Positions 46,401 to 60,147 of a stretch of 64,000 nt of DNA are shown one piece after another. The notes beneath the pieces were generated by a model that saw only the letters and a program-made list of their open reading frames with translations, was not told the origin of the DNA and did no database searches. This DNA is from Marsupella aquatica (lineage: Eukaryota; Marchantiophyta). Every line of letters begins with the position of its first letter. The first letter of the stretch is position 1. Position numbers and translations under genes: made by a program. Location of the stretch: the NCBI GenBank assembly GCA_973895155.1, contig OZ316897.1, forward strand, positions 17,112,001 through 17,176,000, given 5' to 3'.

Positions 46401-49400
46401 TCAAAAATTATGCTGATCAGGTTCCCAGGGTCTCAAAAACATTAAGAATGTGACAAGTATGGCCCTCAAGAATCTCGGTTTACTACAGGAACAATGGTTG
46501 GCTCCACCAGCTCCCATTCTTTCTCAAAGAAAAATGTTGTTTCAACCCAACATTGCATTCAGTCGGGTCCACTTCTCTACTTTCTCACTGCACAATGCTA
46601 TAATGTCAATCCCTGTTCAAATGCAATGGTCCAGCCCTGCAGTAGATAAGCTACAGCTTGAAGACATTCATTCGAAGTCAGACTGGCAGTCTGCAGCAGA
46701 ATGATCATTCGACTACAGTAAAGTTGAAATATCAAGAAAGATGTACCTATGGAGTTTTTCTAGGGAGTTGCTGGAACAACGCGTTCGACTTACTTCCGAC
46801 CTTTTTGGGATGAGATCGAATCTTCCTGGAAACGGACCGGCTCGGCTGAACTCAATGTGCGCTAGATGCGTTAATTTAGAGAAAAGCATGTGGCTCTCAG
46901 AGAAAGAGTCTGGTACGTCACTGACAGTATTCTGTGGATCAACATGGAAGATTTGGGAATGCAGGACGTCGTGGTCGAATAGTGGAGGACAATCTTTGGA
47001 GCTTGGACCTGCTGTTGCCCCAATAATAATCATCTGTACAATGCATCGCCCACCGCACTGCACTGTCACTCTGACCATAGCTTGCCCCCACTGCTGCTGA
47101 AGTCGAATGCCTTTCAATTCCCATGATTGCATGCACTTATGCGGTCTGGATAGTTATGCCGGTACTCTAGATTCTGTAGCTGGTTCTGATCATCTGATCA
47201 TCATTCAGTAGGAATTTTTCAAAGACTGAGGTCAGAGAGGGCGAGAGAATTGAAGCCTCTGTCAAAAGCAGCAGACTGCAAATGGGATTTCTGAAGTATC
47301 GGCACGGACTGGCTATAAATCTACTTTTATGAAATGAGAGCGGATCAATGTATGCTTTCGACCTAGAGCGTGACCGTCGACCTCTTCAGCTTATGTGTTC
47401 CTAATTTGTCGGTTAATTTATATATGTTATCGACAGTTTCGATCAGCAGCAGCACAGTACCCTGGTAAATTCGTAATACCGTAGAGTACACTAACTTGAA
47501 GCTGCAGATAGTCCTTACTACCGTTTCTGGTCGAACGATGGGCTAACTCTTCTAGACTTCCAGTTCTACAGCTGTGACGGGGCCGTTTCCAGTCGAAGGT
47601 ATTTGGAGTAGTATGTAGTATATGGCAATGCAGCAGTCTGTGAGCTATTTAGTTCCAAAGAACGAAAGTGAATCTCAGGCGAGCCATTCAATCGAGAGTT
47701 TGGAACGGCTCAACTTAAAGTGCAGCTAGAAAGACAGCTAGAGAGAGAGTTCTTGAATACTAAGTAACATAAGGGAATATTGAAAGTAGCGCCATCCACC
47801 GCCGAGCACCAGCAAGTCAAGTCGTTTCCTGACTTCAGAATCCTTCGAGATGTTAATCTTGAAGATCGATGGGCGGATTTTCATGAGCTTCATGATTATT
47901 TTAATTACCCCGTAGATTCGTGATCCATGATTATCTATTCATTGCCCTTTCACAGGAGGAGTAACTTTGGTTCAAATGTGGCGATGGTCGCCTAAAGGGA
48001 ATCCGTTAGTCCGTCGCCTTTGATTAAGACTTGGCCAAGGGGTTAGGCTAATTTCTGAAGCCAGAAAGCTCCAAGCTGATAGACCTGTGCTGGACATTAA
48101 AAGTGACGATTGCGATCAAGATACCCACATTCCTCAGATGTGAAATGAATGTGTCAAAAGATATGTTTTGTAGAGCGAAGTTTTGTCACACCAGAACCAA
48201 AAAATTCAAAGCAAATTAAGTTTTTGGAACCTTACAGTGGAACTTGACTAATTGGATGATTCAACTTATCTAGCTTCGCAAGTAGAAAGGACTACTGTAG
48301 GCAAAGTTTACGAGGGCTCTACGAATCTCAGGTCACTAGGATGTACAAAAATCTCAGGTCACTAGGATTGAAGGATGTACAAAAATCAAATGGCCAGAAA
48401 GGAAGACAGCAAATCTGTAAGTGTTTGCTTCCTCAGCTTTACAATGTTGTGCAGATCCCCATCCAACCTCCCTTGCAAAGCTGCAGCTGGTTCGTAGATT
48501 CGAAGTGGGGGTCATAAAAGCTAGGGGATCTCCTGTAAAGATGGACTCGAGAGTTTAAGGACGAACCAGTAAACAATTGGACTGATGAGTTGGCAAGAAT
48601 TTCTGTCGAGACGCCAGCTTTCGACATAACTATGGTCCAGATCGATCGGGTCGAGGTGTGAGAAAAGAGTAGAACCAGAATCAGAAAGTATATGATTTGA
48701 TGGTCTTGCATGCATGCACACCAATGTAAACTTCCGGGTCCCACTTTCCTCTCAGATGTGACGACCTGCAACCACGTCACCCTTGTATTCTGGCAATCCA
48801 GTCTATTTTTGTGTCTCAAACGGTGACTTTACTGAGAAGTACTGGCAATCCAATTTCGAAACAGCAACTTTTATCTTTGAGCGACGCTTCTGTTCTTGAG
48901 AGTACATCCCGGACCAGGTGCGCCTGACGGGTCCTCCACCTCTAGCTGTCATCTTCTTTTGTTATGGCAGTAACTGTAGACCCTGTCCAGTCCACTAAGT
49001 AACAATTTTAGAGTAGGCCCATTACCTTTCAAATCAGTGATGAAGTATTGGATTCCGGAAAGTGCCACTGCTTGAGTTACGAGGCGTCTTCACAATTCAA
49101 AATGATCCCTATCCTGAGAAGTTTCTACGGTCAGAGATTTTTACGTGATTGAAGATCCTCCTTTGTTTCTCAGCACAATGTTCGCTTTGTTTTGTCCTTC
49201 GGATTAGCTCTAAAATTGCTGTCCTATGGTAAGGTCACAAAACATTCGCGACCTTTCCGAGGTTCTTTCGAAGGTAACGGAGCGAAACATGCCCAGGTTG
49301 GACCTTCAGACTTGGAGGGACGTTCCTTAGTCGCGAGAAATGTGGAAGACAACCTTGTTTCCAACTCTTTGGTTCTGTCATAATTACTGTAGAGTTGTGG

Positions 49401-52400
49401 AGCTCCGGTTTCAGGACCTCCTTTGCGTTTATTCCGCCATACGTACTTTGTTTGGCCCTTTTTGAGTAATGCGTCTGAGTACAGCTTCTCTACGAGGTGG
49501 TTGAAGTTGAACAGTGGTTTGACGGATGTCGCCGATTAGATCCATGTGCTAATATGTTCCGCCAAAGTTTGAATCAGAGCTGGCTGTAGCAAACTCGTAC
49601 AAGGTTGAGTGTGCCGGCCAGTACGTCTGTACAGCGGCACAGTTGATGGTCGATCCAATTAATGAACTTAGGCATGGGCTTATGTAATAGAATTGGATGA
49701 CTGAAAGGACGAGTTTTGTCTTCAAAGGGATGCTGGAGAAGACCAACTGACATGCCAATGTTTGTCATCATAAATCCAACTGTGAACGTATTCTTTCCAG
49801 AGGCTCTGTCTGGATCTATTTAATTTTCCCAGTGCGTGTGCTCAAGTACCCTGCTGTTTTAGTTCTTTAATAATTGTTCGCTTGTTTGAATATTCTCTGG
49901 ATGACGAATGATAGCGTTCAAAACTATCTTGCTTTGTCTGGAAATTTTTCAATGAATTCCATTCGGAGCTCTGGTCAAAAGTTTTGCTTCAGAATCATTC
50001 GTTCAACTTTCTCCTGTCGTAACACGGGGTTCTGTCAGAGCAGTGGTTCTAAGGGAGCGTAATAGTGCACACTGTGGCACAAGTCGCGTCACGCAACTGC
50101 GACCAATGACTTCATCAATCAATTAAGACTATTGTAATCAAGTCTCCTCACGGTAGTATCCAGGTTCATTCAGGGCACAATCACGAAGTTCAGAACCACT
50201 GAGCTGGACCCAAGGCACTCTCGGTCAATCGGGTTTGACATTGATTCACACGGGGAAAAGACCGACCGCTTGCCAAGAATCAACTGGACAGCATTATGAT
50301 CGAATGATGGTCAAATGACACTGAGAATGACGGTGGAAATTCCCACTGTCTAGGATTCTGAAATGAGCAACGAGTGGTCAATTGTACATGTGGGTGACAG
50401 TCAAATTATGGTGCCTCGCTGAGTAGCAAAGCTGAAGACAATCTTTTGTCCAGAGCCAGGGCAAGCGGTCTGCACCGCATGTCTTGTAGATAAGAGATGA
50501 GACATTACAATTGTACTACGGTCTAGATCTTGAGTTACAACACTAGTACCGTAGGTCTGTCTCCTCTTAAAACAAAATTAATACATAACTCCTGGTTTCA
50601 ATATGCTTTGAAGTTTGAAATGAGCTATGGATGCCGTAGTAAGCCTGGATAGTTCATTTCGAAGAAAATTGGTAACCGGAATCGCTCATTTTAAGCAAAT
50701 TCGAACTAACAATTTTCATTTGTTTTAGAGTAGAAATAAAATCAAACGCTCAGAATTGGGTTGTTTATTGGGTGTATTACGAATTGGAAGCTGGATGCGA
50801 ATGGGACAAAGGGTCTGGTCGGCTGCCATCTCACTTACCATGCAATGAGCCCGCTGGCTGTCATTTAAGATATAGAGAGGCTCCAACATAGTTTCAACTT
50901 TCAAACCTGCGCACAAAATTAAACAGGAACTATCAGTTTGATTGTGACTAGTAATCTGCAACTTTCTAGACAGGACCGCCGGAAGTCTGTACGGTGTTCT
51001 ACTTTTCGAGTTTTCCGAACTCCAATGTCAAATACCGCCGACTCAGCCACCATGGTTCGTTTCCCTTTACTTCTTCTTAACAAAGACAAGATAGGGAATG
51101 AATGGATACTGGTGCTCTATTCGGCTGATGCCGGTTTCAAAGCATCCGCAAGATTACGGCGTTTGTCTCATCATGCCGCAAACCTCCGCCTATTGTGTAC
51201 GACACAAAACCCTTCACCTACTCTCGTTACAAACAACCTACTTCTCCCAAATCTCTACTTAGTTCGAGTAGCTGCAGGCACATGCGGCCCAACATAATAT
51301 GATTTTAGTTCCTCCTTTGCAACAGAACTTGTTTACCTATCATGTCACCTGTCGTGGGCCGTTATTCCAATTCCATTCACAATTGTGTCATGATTGTTGA
51401 CTAACAAGACCATACCGGTACAGAGTGGCGTTGGCTTCACGCGTATCAGTGGTAGTGGCGGTCAAATAGTTGATAATATCGATCTCGGCAGGAGAGCGCG
51501 TGTGGATTGATTCCCAAAGTTCCATGCGTAGAAGAGACGTAATGGCCAGTGCGGAAATGTGATGCTTTTGAAGTGTCTTAAGTGAAAGGTCCGAGTTCTA
51601 TGAAAGCTATGCCGCAAACCTACCAGTCTACTGTAGCTTCAGTGCTAATTTCCAACGAAGAAAACGAGAACACCCAGCACAAACGGAAACCTGAAGCTGC
51701 TAAACAAAGGGATATACAATTATACAGCCCAGGCTCTCTTGTAGTTTGTGCGAGATCTATAATAGCTGACGTAGTTGTTCGCTGTACGTAGGGAGTAATA
51801 GCATCAGCCAATCCCAATCCGGGTTTTATTTGTGGTTTGCCAATGATGTGCTCCTTTTGCCTCGAACGTAGGATTCAGTTCTTCTCAGCGGCGTTCCTCT
51901 ACTACCGGAGTCTGCTATTGAGTGCCATGCTGAAATGATAATTACATACTTTACTACCTACAGTACGTCCTTCGAATTGCCAATCCTCGTGATCGAAGTT
52001 GTAGCCCGATTTGTAGTTATGCAAGTACACTTTGATACAGGAATATGAGGCAATCGAAGCTGTGAATTGAGTGAGGCATTCTAAACGGAAAGGGACCCAC
52101 GGAACGGATGTCGAGCCAGTTTGTTGCTGGTACTAAAAGCTAGGCAAGCTTATCAGCGGAGCGTGTGAGCTGCGAACAAGATCGAGCTCAACCCCGACCG
52201 CTCTTCCCATGCGTCCAGGCCGCTGTCTACTGGGCCCCCCAGAGCGAGAGTTGACCTTGCCAGACGCCAGTCGCCAGTAGCAAGGATACTCCTACTCCTA
52301 GAATCATGGCTGCACTTGTAGACTATGATCCTCAGGCACTCATATCAAATTCTGCGCACTTTCCAACCTGTAAGAAAACTCAAGTATCCCCTACATTCTT

Positions 52401-53050
52401 CTCTCTCAATGGAGACGAGCTCGAGCTTGGAGACGAGCTGAGCTCACATTGTTTAAATGTGAACAAATTCAAGGTGGGCCGTGATGCGAGGTGGTCCCAC
52501 ATTCCCACTCTCCCAGTCGAATTCCTGATTTTAAAAGATAGTTCCACGCGCACTACAGGAGTAACAGGAGTACAGGAGGATAGCCTTCGGCATAGAGTTG
52601 AAGCTTTTACTCACACGAGACAAGAAGTAACAGCGCTTTCATCGAGCCCAATAAGCAAAATCATGTGCCTTCAATGTGACAGTGATTACTGTCTCTGGGC
52701 AAAGGCACGCTTGAGCATGGGACCAGCAACGACATAGCCAATGAAACGGCCATAGACTGTGAGGGGCCACGGGGAGAGAGTTCACATGGAAACTGGGTGT
52801 TTTTGTTTCTTTCCAATGACACTTTTTGCAGCTCGTAGCAAATCATGACACCATCCACTAAGCGTCTAAGCCACTAAGCCAGCCAGCCCAGGCATGTATT
52901 TATCCACACACTATAATATGTTATCCCACCCATTTTACAAAAAGTAAGAAGGCAAGGAATGAATTGTGGTACTGTACTTAAAAAATGAGGAAGGTTTTTT
53001 ATTTGGACGGTTGGATTTGCCAAAAACCCCTCTTGCCTGCCCTCCCCCCT

Positions 53051-53068
53051 CCCCCCCCCCCCCCCCCC
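53051..53068 (+). repeat. C18 homopolymer
   Basis: Eighteen consecutive C within a CT-rich stretch. Likely unstable. Confidence 0.95.
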
Positions 53069-54819
53069 TCTTTTTGGGTAGCATTACAACCATCCCTTCC
53101 ATCCCTGCAAGGCCTTGCCCATGACCATTCCCCATATGACACGGTTCCTGTTGAGTCATCACACTTTTGCTCCAGTTTCTGTTTTAAATCGGAAGCCGCC
53201 CATAACTCAGTTTCCAACAACTTTGAATTTGAATTTGGGCCCTTTGTTTGACTACATTGTGCTGGGTGATAAGCACAATTAGACAATGTCTGTGCAAGCA
53301 CAGAAAATGCTAAGTGGGGTAAAGAAGTGCAGGTGAGGCAAGAAATTATCTTGGCTACAGTCCAAGTGCAATTGTGGGGGAGCCAAAACAAGAAATACCT
53401 CCCACAAGCTATTTAACCTAAGAATTATTATTTTCCATTCAGGATTTGTTGAAGGTCAAGCAAGTATGGAGTACTCCATAAACAAAATTGAAAAGCTTTC
53501 TGAAGTAGCAAGTCTCCTTTAACAACACTAACAGCAAAAGACAGCTAGAACTCTCACTAAGTGGCAAGCAAGCATATGCATTTGTTTAACACTGCCAGAC
53601 AGCAAAATGGGGAGACAGGATCCCGAACATAGGAGAGCCAATACAGGGGAGAAATCAAGCCAGGGAAGAACCATGAGTACCAAAGAGCCATTACGCCCAA
53701 GAGCCAGACAACCTTAGAGTCCCCAACAATGGTGATGTCTACCCGGCCTGCGAGCAAAGGTTTGTGGTCACGATAGGCGGAACATGGAATTTCTGTTTTG
53801 ACAATATGATGTGCAATATGGTCCAGCCAGTGGTCCGGCAATACTTGTGTGGCCCATTTGTGGGCCACATCACAACAACTGAACAAAGAACAGCCAGTGA
53901 CTGCGTATTAGTCTAGTCTATTAACATTCTCAATGATGCATATCATTGCAAAGAATCAGAATACTTTTCAACTAACTTCCCAAATGATGATATAGTAGGA
54001 GCCAAATTACTTAGGTTGGCTTACAAGACATGGGGGCCCATCGCTTCCTTTTATTCGCTTCTAGATTAAATCTAGATGGCAGGCGATGGAAATTCTTGCA
54101 ACCCGCTTTACAGGAACTCATGGCCCACTTATGGCCCCTTCAACGGATGGTGTCTACCATGGCAAGTCCAAGGAAATATTAATTTAGAGTGTTTGTTTTG
54201 TCTAGACTTTCAGACTACCTCTAAGGCTGTCCAAATATTTCCAAACATTGGTTCCTTCATTAAAAGGGACAGTATTCAGATCACTAGATTGCCATCCAAT
54301 TTACTTTGGTGAATGACCAATAGGGTGCCCCCAGGTCTTGTAAAGCCACCCTTACCCCACAGCTTCCACTGTAAACTATTATGTGTAACGCATAGTACTC
54401 TTTTTCACTCAGAGTAACTCTGGTATTTGAGAAAGCATATTTTATTTTCAGAAATTATTGAATACCAGTGGCATTGGTTGAACTTCAGTTTAATTATGCG
54501 AGCCGAAAACTGAGCCCAAATGGGGTATTGTCAAATTCGAGCGGATGTTATTTTATATTGTCTGAGTACAATGTATACCATTCAAACTATACATGCCATT
54601 CAGATCATTTATCCCTACTGTATATTCCGTGGAAACTGTATTCCTGTCATCATCTTTTTTCAAAAACTACCCACCTTATTTCATCATTTTTCATTTCCAA
54701 ATCTGAGATGGATTGATATTCAAATTTCCCAGAATATCCTTCACTTGCTGGTCTACGCACTTACAAGCATTTGAGAGAATGGGTCCCTAAAAGTTTGCTA
54801 AAGAGGATTCCAATAATCA

Positions 54820-55059
54820 GGGAGTCTCAAAGCTGACAATCTTATTGTAGTTATGGGCTATTGGATACAAAATGTTATGGACTACAAAAGTCATAGACCT
54901 TTAACTTTTTGCCATAAGGATTGGTCTTATGTCATAATCATTAGTCACAGCAGAGGTTGGTGAAAGAAAAAACAAAAATGCTTTTACAAAGTAGTGAAAA
55001 AGTTTTGACCAATGTTTTATGACACCATCCATCCCTAATTTCCAAGCTTTGAGGCTCTC
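54820..55059. mobile_element. Candidate Harbinger-type MITE, copy 2 (~240 bp)
   Basis: It starts GGGAGTCTCAAAGCT and ends AAGCTTTGAGGCTCTC, an inverted pair. It is collinear with the copy at 21823-22066. The terminal motif differs by one base from that of the 9.8-kb Harbinger element. No clean target duplication was seen. Confidence 0.65.
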
Positions 55060-55793
55060 TATTAGTTCATACATGTTTAAGGAGTATTTCAGCCTATATT
55101 TCACCTTCCTGTGACCTTCCCTTTGTTCTTTGCAGAAGTCTAATTTTTGTTGCACTATTGGTTGGTACCTATGAACTACATTGGATACTTAAGCCATTAA
55201 CAAGCTCAACATATTTTGACAAATACTCTTTGGTTGCAGGCGTGGTCTAGTTAGTTCACCTTAAGGGTGACTAAATAGACTATCATATATCCAAATGCTG
55301 AGCGTGAATGCCTTTGAGAATTACCAAGAAAAAATTGACGCCGGGCATTAAGTTGTTACTCCTTATTCTGCAATGCTACAGTAGCTTCTGTCAGTGGAAG
55401 AATACATAATCATACTTCTTTTTGTGGACTGACTGTCTGACGAGCCAGGCAGAGGGCACCACCAGTCTAGAGGAATAATATAATATTTAATATAAATTAT
55501 AGTTTATAAGACTTGATCAGACAACTACTAGTCTACTGCAACCCCAATACCCCATCATTCCTTTCTAATAAGTTTTGACACAGCGCCGTCTTTACTGGCC
55601 GGAGTGGAGCCTCTCGATTGGGCCTCAATGTGGCAGTCTGTGTGGCGGTATTGTCGCTCACTAGTCTAATAACCTACTCCCTCAGTAGCAAAGCTAACCC
55701 CACCAATTTTGGCCTTCACTCTACTATTCCACTGACATTGCCTTGCTTTGCAACACTTGCCACCAAAGTATCAGTCAGAGCGTGAATCCAAGT

Positions 55794-55907
55794 GTTGATG
55801 CCCTTCAGCGATAATTGTCTTTGTAATTTAGCATTGATGCCCTGTAGTGATTTTTGTCTTTGTAATCTGGCGTCGATGCCCTTAGAGATTTTGTCTTTTT
55901 AGTTTTC
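55794..55907 (+). repeat. 39-bp tandem repeat, three copies
   Basis: Units at 55794, 55833 and 55872 share TTGATGCCCT (third copy TCGATGCCCT) and TTTTGTCTTTGTAAT-like segments. Moderately diverged. Confidence 0.75.
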
Positions 55908-57285
55908 TCGAGCAGAATGCAGATTTGGATCAGCTCATTATGAAGATTTTGACTTAGTGAGTAAAAATAAGAATGGAGTAGGCTTTTAAGTATATTAAGG
56001 TCTTTGCCAGAACATTAGGGGTAATAAATAGGGGCATTGTGGTACATAACGCCACGTAGACAAGATTTTGCTATATTCTTAAATTTGCTTAGACTGTGTG
56101 GCATTCTTATTGTACATTGCCAAGATACAAATTGGGAGAACGTATTGGAAGGGTGGAGAAAAACTTTTTTGGTTTTATTTTCATTTCTTAATTGGAAATC
56201 ACGTTCATAGATCCCGTCAAGGTGTTTCTTTTGAGCCCCATATGGCCTCCTGAGATGGACAGGCAATATTGCTAAATGCAATTATTCTATGTCATGGAAA
56301 AGTTCCAAGACTCCTGCACTGAATTGTCAATCCCTGCCCTAAATTTGGCCCTCAACAAATATTACTCTTCTAGAAAATGCTATGCACTTAAGAGTAAGTG
56401 AAAGTCTACCAAATTGTGCATTTACCAATAAGTGTGAATGTACGCCCATCATAGGTTTGCAGTCATAAAGTTTTATTTAGCAAAAACAATTCAGGCCTGG
56501 TTGCAAAAGGGAAGCATTGCAGTTTTCCAGGTTTTGCACTTATTAAGTGTGCACTTAGAGAGAGACCTTGTGCATACAAATAGGAAGTAATCATCATCTC
56601 ACAAGTCGGTAAGAATCTCTTGGAAGGTGCCATTGTAGGCATGCAATACTATATTAAATTTATGCGCTAGCACAGCCTCTGAGAAAAGCTACCATATTAT
56701 ATATTTGTTGTTATGTTATTGTTATGGTTACTACTCTAGGTACGTTGGTGACGCTCTACTGTACCTTACGGCCTACTACAGGCTGCTGGTAGGGGTGTTG
56801 CACATTATTTTGCTGCCGGAAAGAGTCCCTAAAAGCCGTTCCTCTGTGGCAAGTTATGCAGTACAAATCTAGGACTCATCATCATTTCTTTGACACTTTT
56901 GAACATTTGTCGTGCAATGATACCAGGGCCCCACAATGCCCACAACTCCACAGTTCCACAACGTCCATAGTGGCATAGTCCCATACAACCCATCTTACTA
57001 GGATTAGGTCGAAGCTTTCATTACTCTGATTGGGTGCACCACGGGAGTCATGTTTACAGTAATGATGAGTGACACTACACAACAATGCAAATTATCTCCT
57101 TTTAGCACGACAATATACAAATTATCTCTGGCTTTGCATGGATTAGGGAGGAGACTCAAGGTCGAAGCTAATCAATGCGATTAGCATTGATTAGCCCGTA
57201 TGAAGCTGCCCGCTGTCTATTTCTAGTGATGCAAGTATTAGGTTAAATAATGGGTGCACTTTATTGTGGTCACCAGCTGCCTGTA

Positions 57286-57332
57286 GGCTGGTAGAGGTGC
57301 TCTATGGGGCAGGGAGGTCTCAGGTTCAAACC
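57286..57332 (+). repeat. tRNA-like box A / box B pair, possible SINE head
   Basis: GGCTGGTAGAGGTG resembles an RNA polymerase III box A. GGTTCAAACC at 57323-57332, about 35 bases downstream, is a good box B. The sequence does not fold into a convincing tRNA cloverleaf. A tRNA-derived SINE is possible but no tail or target duplication was identified. Confidence 0.25.
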
Positions 57333-58271
57333 ATGCCAGCAAATGGAGCTTTTGACATTCACTCCACCCAAAAGTGGGGTTCATTCATACCCTCTTGACA
57401 TCCAAAACAATTTGGACTCACCCGGGTTTGTATGCGAGCAGCTACTTATGGAGTCTCTTAATGAGCCTCGAGCTTGAGTTTGGTGGTGAATTTGCATGGA
57501 TAATGGGAGTGACATATTCATTGAGGCTAGCATGAATGCCAAGAGGATAATTTTGTGTACTTCCAATACTTTTTCATGTCACTTTTGGATATTTCTAGCA
57601 TCATTATCTTAGCATACAAGGATACCTGATAACCTGAAATAAGCATGGATCACCTAGTATTTGGAGAGGGAATAGATTGAGTCTGTGCATGGCATCTGCA
57701 AGCATTGACAAATTTCAAGCTCACAAAGCCTTGTGCAGCGTCATCGAGCACTACATCTGGTTATCAGAAATATTCATCAAAAACTTCTTAATCACCTCCA
57801 TTGGACAAAAATGCAGTATTTAAATAGATGTAAGACTACACTGTGTAATTCACAAGATATTGGTGGATACAAGCCTCAAGAGCTCTAGGTCACAAGATTG
57901 GGAGTTGATGCCTTCCAAGAATTGTTGACACCCTTCAAGAGCTGTTGGCACCCAGGCATTCAAACATCTTCGTCATTCAGTTGATCTGAGGGGCATGTCA
58001 AAGTTAACCTGTCTCAAACGAATCACCTCTGGATTGATTCATCCAAAAGTTGAGCTTCCATCAGGGTCACGGATGTGGATTTCTCATGGGGGCTTACAAA
58101 ACAATGGGAAACAGCAAGTTTGAGGCTCACTACCAGCATCTCTAACCCCACAGGGTTTTGTTCCTGTAATTGGGTGTTAACCCAATGGAAAAAATATTTA
58201 AAAATCAGGTCCAACCCATTCACTTGGACACTATCTAGAACACTATCTGGATTTCAGGAACAAGATTGTTT

Positions 58272-58355
58272 AGATCTGCATATGGAAAATCTTGTCAATA
58301 GATCTGCATATGGAAAATCTTGTCAATAGATCTGCATCTGGAAAAGCTTGCAGAG
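58272..58355 (+). repeat. 28-bp tandem repeat, three copies
   Basis: AGATCTGCATATGGAAAATC starts the units at 58272, 58300 and 58328. The third has a few changes. Confidence 0.9.
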
Positions 58356-58491
58356 CAGTTGACTCCTAACCTGATTCGTTGCCTGGTTTCCAAGATCTAA
58401 GTTAATAATTGTCAATTGTTGATACCTGTTGTTTAGGTAAATTTATGTCATCACAATTGGGGGTGGGGGGGGCTTTTCAATTGGCCCCTAA

Positions 58492-58583
58492 AGATACATA
58501 TAATAGTACATTATCAGACTGGGTATTTAAGATACCCAGATACATATAATAGTACATTATCAGACTGGGTATTTAAGGTACCC
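58492..58583 (+). repeat. 46-bp tandem duplication
   Basis: Two copies starting AGATACATATAATAGTACAT at 58492 and 58538, nearly identical. Confidence 0.9.
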
Positions 58584-58747
58584 AAGGCCCTAATACTCTA
58601 GAAAAGTAAAAATAAATTGGTGGAATTGGTTTATTCAAGCACAAGACGCGGGCCTTGTTTCCAGCGCCACATACAGAAATTTCGAAGTATATTGTACACA
58701 TAGTCCTTTACCTTCCTTTACCGCAGCGTGTTTTTTAGTGGCTAAAA

Positions 58748-58957
58748 TTCGCCAAATTCCACCTCCCCAAACATATTTGGCCACTTTTGGCAAATAGTTT
58801 CTGTCTCATTCGCTAGTGTTTCACCTAATCACAGACCCCAATAGCCAGAATTTTCGCCAAATTCCACCTCCCCAAACATATTTGGCCACTTTTGGCAAAT
58901 AGTTTCTGTCTCATTCGCCGTGTTTCACCTAATCACAGACCCCATTAGCGAGAATCT
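58748..58957 (+). repeat. ~105-bp tandem duplication, dispersed repeat family copy 4
   Basis: TTCGCCAAATTCCACCTCCC starts both copies (58748, 58853). Each continues with GGCCACTTTTGGCAAATAG and ACCTAATCACAGACCCCA. It is the same family as 39.8 kb and 45.9 kb. Downstream to ~59100 are further TTCGCCACTTTGGC motifs. Confidence 0.8.
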
Positions 58958-60147
58958 AACGGTCAGATTTAAATCCAGTGAGATCTAACGGTCAGGAAAT
59001 TAATTTAATACTAAATCTTTTGAGAATCTTCTCATTCACACACCGTACATTCGCCACTTTGGCTCACACACAATACATTCGCCACTTTGGCGAAAGTGTA
59101 AAATCCTTAAAAAAATACGTGCTTTACGGTCCCTAGGGGGTGCAAGAGTAGATTCAATAATTAGACCACAGTGCTGTAAAGTTTCGGTAGTTGGCGGACT
59201 ACAGTGGATCGTCGCCATAGCTATTAGCTTCTCTCGATGTTTGCTCCCAGACATATTGCGCGAATCGAGGCAACAGTAGCATCCTAACTGACCGATCCAG
59301 TCCAGCCACCAGCCCACACAAGCCGTTCCAACGAGGACAGGCCAGCGGCCCATTCAGTGTGATTCAGGCACCAGCAGCCGGGCCACCATCGCTGATCGGT
59401 CGCTCGCCTGCCTCCCTGGAGTCCCTGCCCCCCTTGCTGCCTGCCCCCCTTGCTGCCTGCGTGCGTAACTCCCGGGGTCAAAGCGCATTACCGATAGTAC
59501 TATTAGTGCAGTACTGTAATCAATAGCTGCTGCTGCTGTGCTACTGCTGCTGATGAGCTGATGAGCTCAATCACAGTCATCAGATTCTCTCAAGTCCTCA
59601 AGAGTCCAAAGCCCCGGAAGTGTGTGGGATTATATTAATTAATCTCGGATAACAGTACGATGAGCTCATGAATCTGTCATGAATCGGAGCTGGAATTCTG
59701 TAGTGCTTTGCATTTCAGAGTTTGCCTCGACTCTACTAGTGCAATCATTAGCCAGACTGACGACGAATGCAGCAGCAGTTTAGATTGGTGGATCGATCAT
59801 CGACTTCCAGAATGTTGGAGCAGCAGATCAGGGCGAATTCGGAAGTTCATTGAGGCATTGGGCAAACTTGCTCAATCTGGCGTGGAAGATGATGCTGATG
59901 ACGAGGAGCCGGAGGTCGTCGAGGGGATGCTGCTGCTCATCACAACAGTATCGGAGTTTCGATCGAGCAAAGGAATGACGGAGGGCGTGAGGAGGCGGTC
60001 GAGTGCAGATTGCTGTTGGGCTGGTGTCATGCAGTGGGAGCGTCGAGCTGGAGCTGGCGGCATGCTGAAGGAGTCGAGAGGGGGCGGCGGCGGGTGTGAG
60101 AGCTCCTCCAAAGTCGTGGGACGGGGTTGTGAAGAGATTGCGAGAGA

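Larger units (their letters stand above)
44456..54819. other. Long intergenic region, no gene recognised
   Basis: Frames up to ~140 codons occur on both strands, but none has a domain, exon chain or convincing composition. It contains the dispersed-repeat copy at 45.9-46.4 kb and a C-run at 53051-53068. A 143-codon frame at 52306-52737 has a good ATG context but no recognisable feature. Confidence 0.4.
55060..60147. other. Intergenic DNA upstream of the receptor kinase
   Basis: Contains short tandem repeats, a dispersed-repeat copy and a tRNA-like patch, all listed separately. 59.3-60.1 kb is probably promoter and leader of the receptor kinase; it has CTG-rich and GC-rich stretches. No other gene is recognised. 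Confidence 0.45.

Noticed and set aside
46713-47132. Overlapping ~120-140 codon frames on both strands
   Set aside because: Neither has a domain or splice context. Chance frames in a stop-poor patch.
52306-52737. 143-codon frame with a favourable ATG context
   Set aside because: No domain, signal or splice partners. It could be a real small gene, but nothing beyond the frame supports it.
53557-53886. 109-codon minus frame with hydrophobic stretches
   Set aside because: No recognisable family, no splice context, and composition like the surrounding non-coding DNA.
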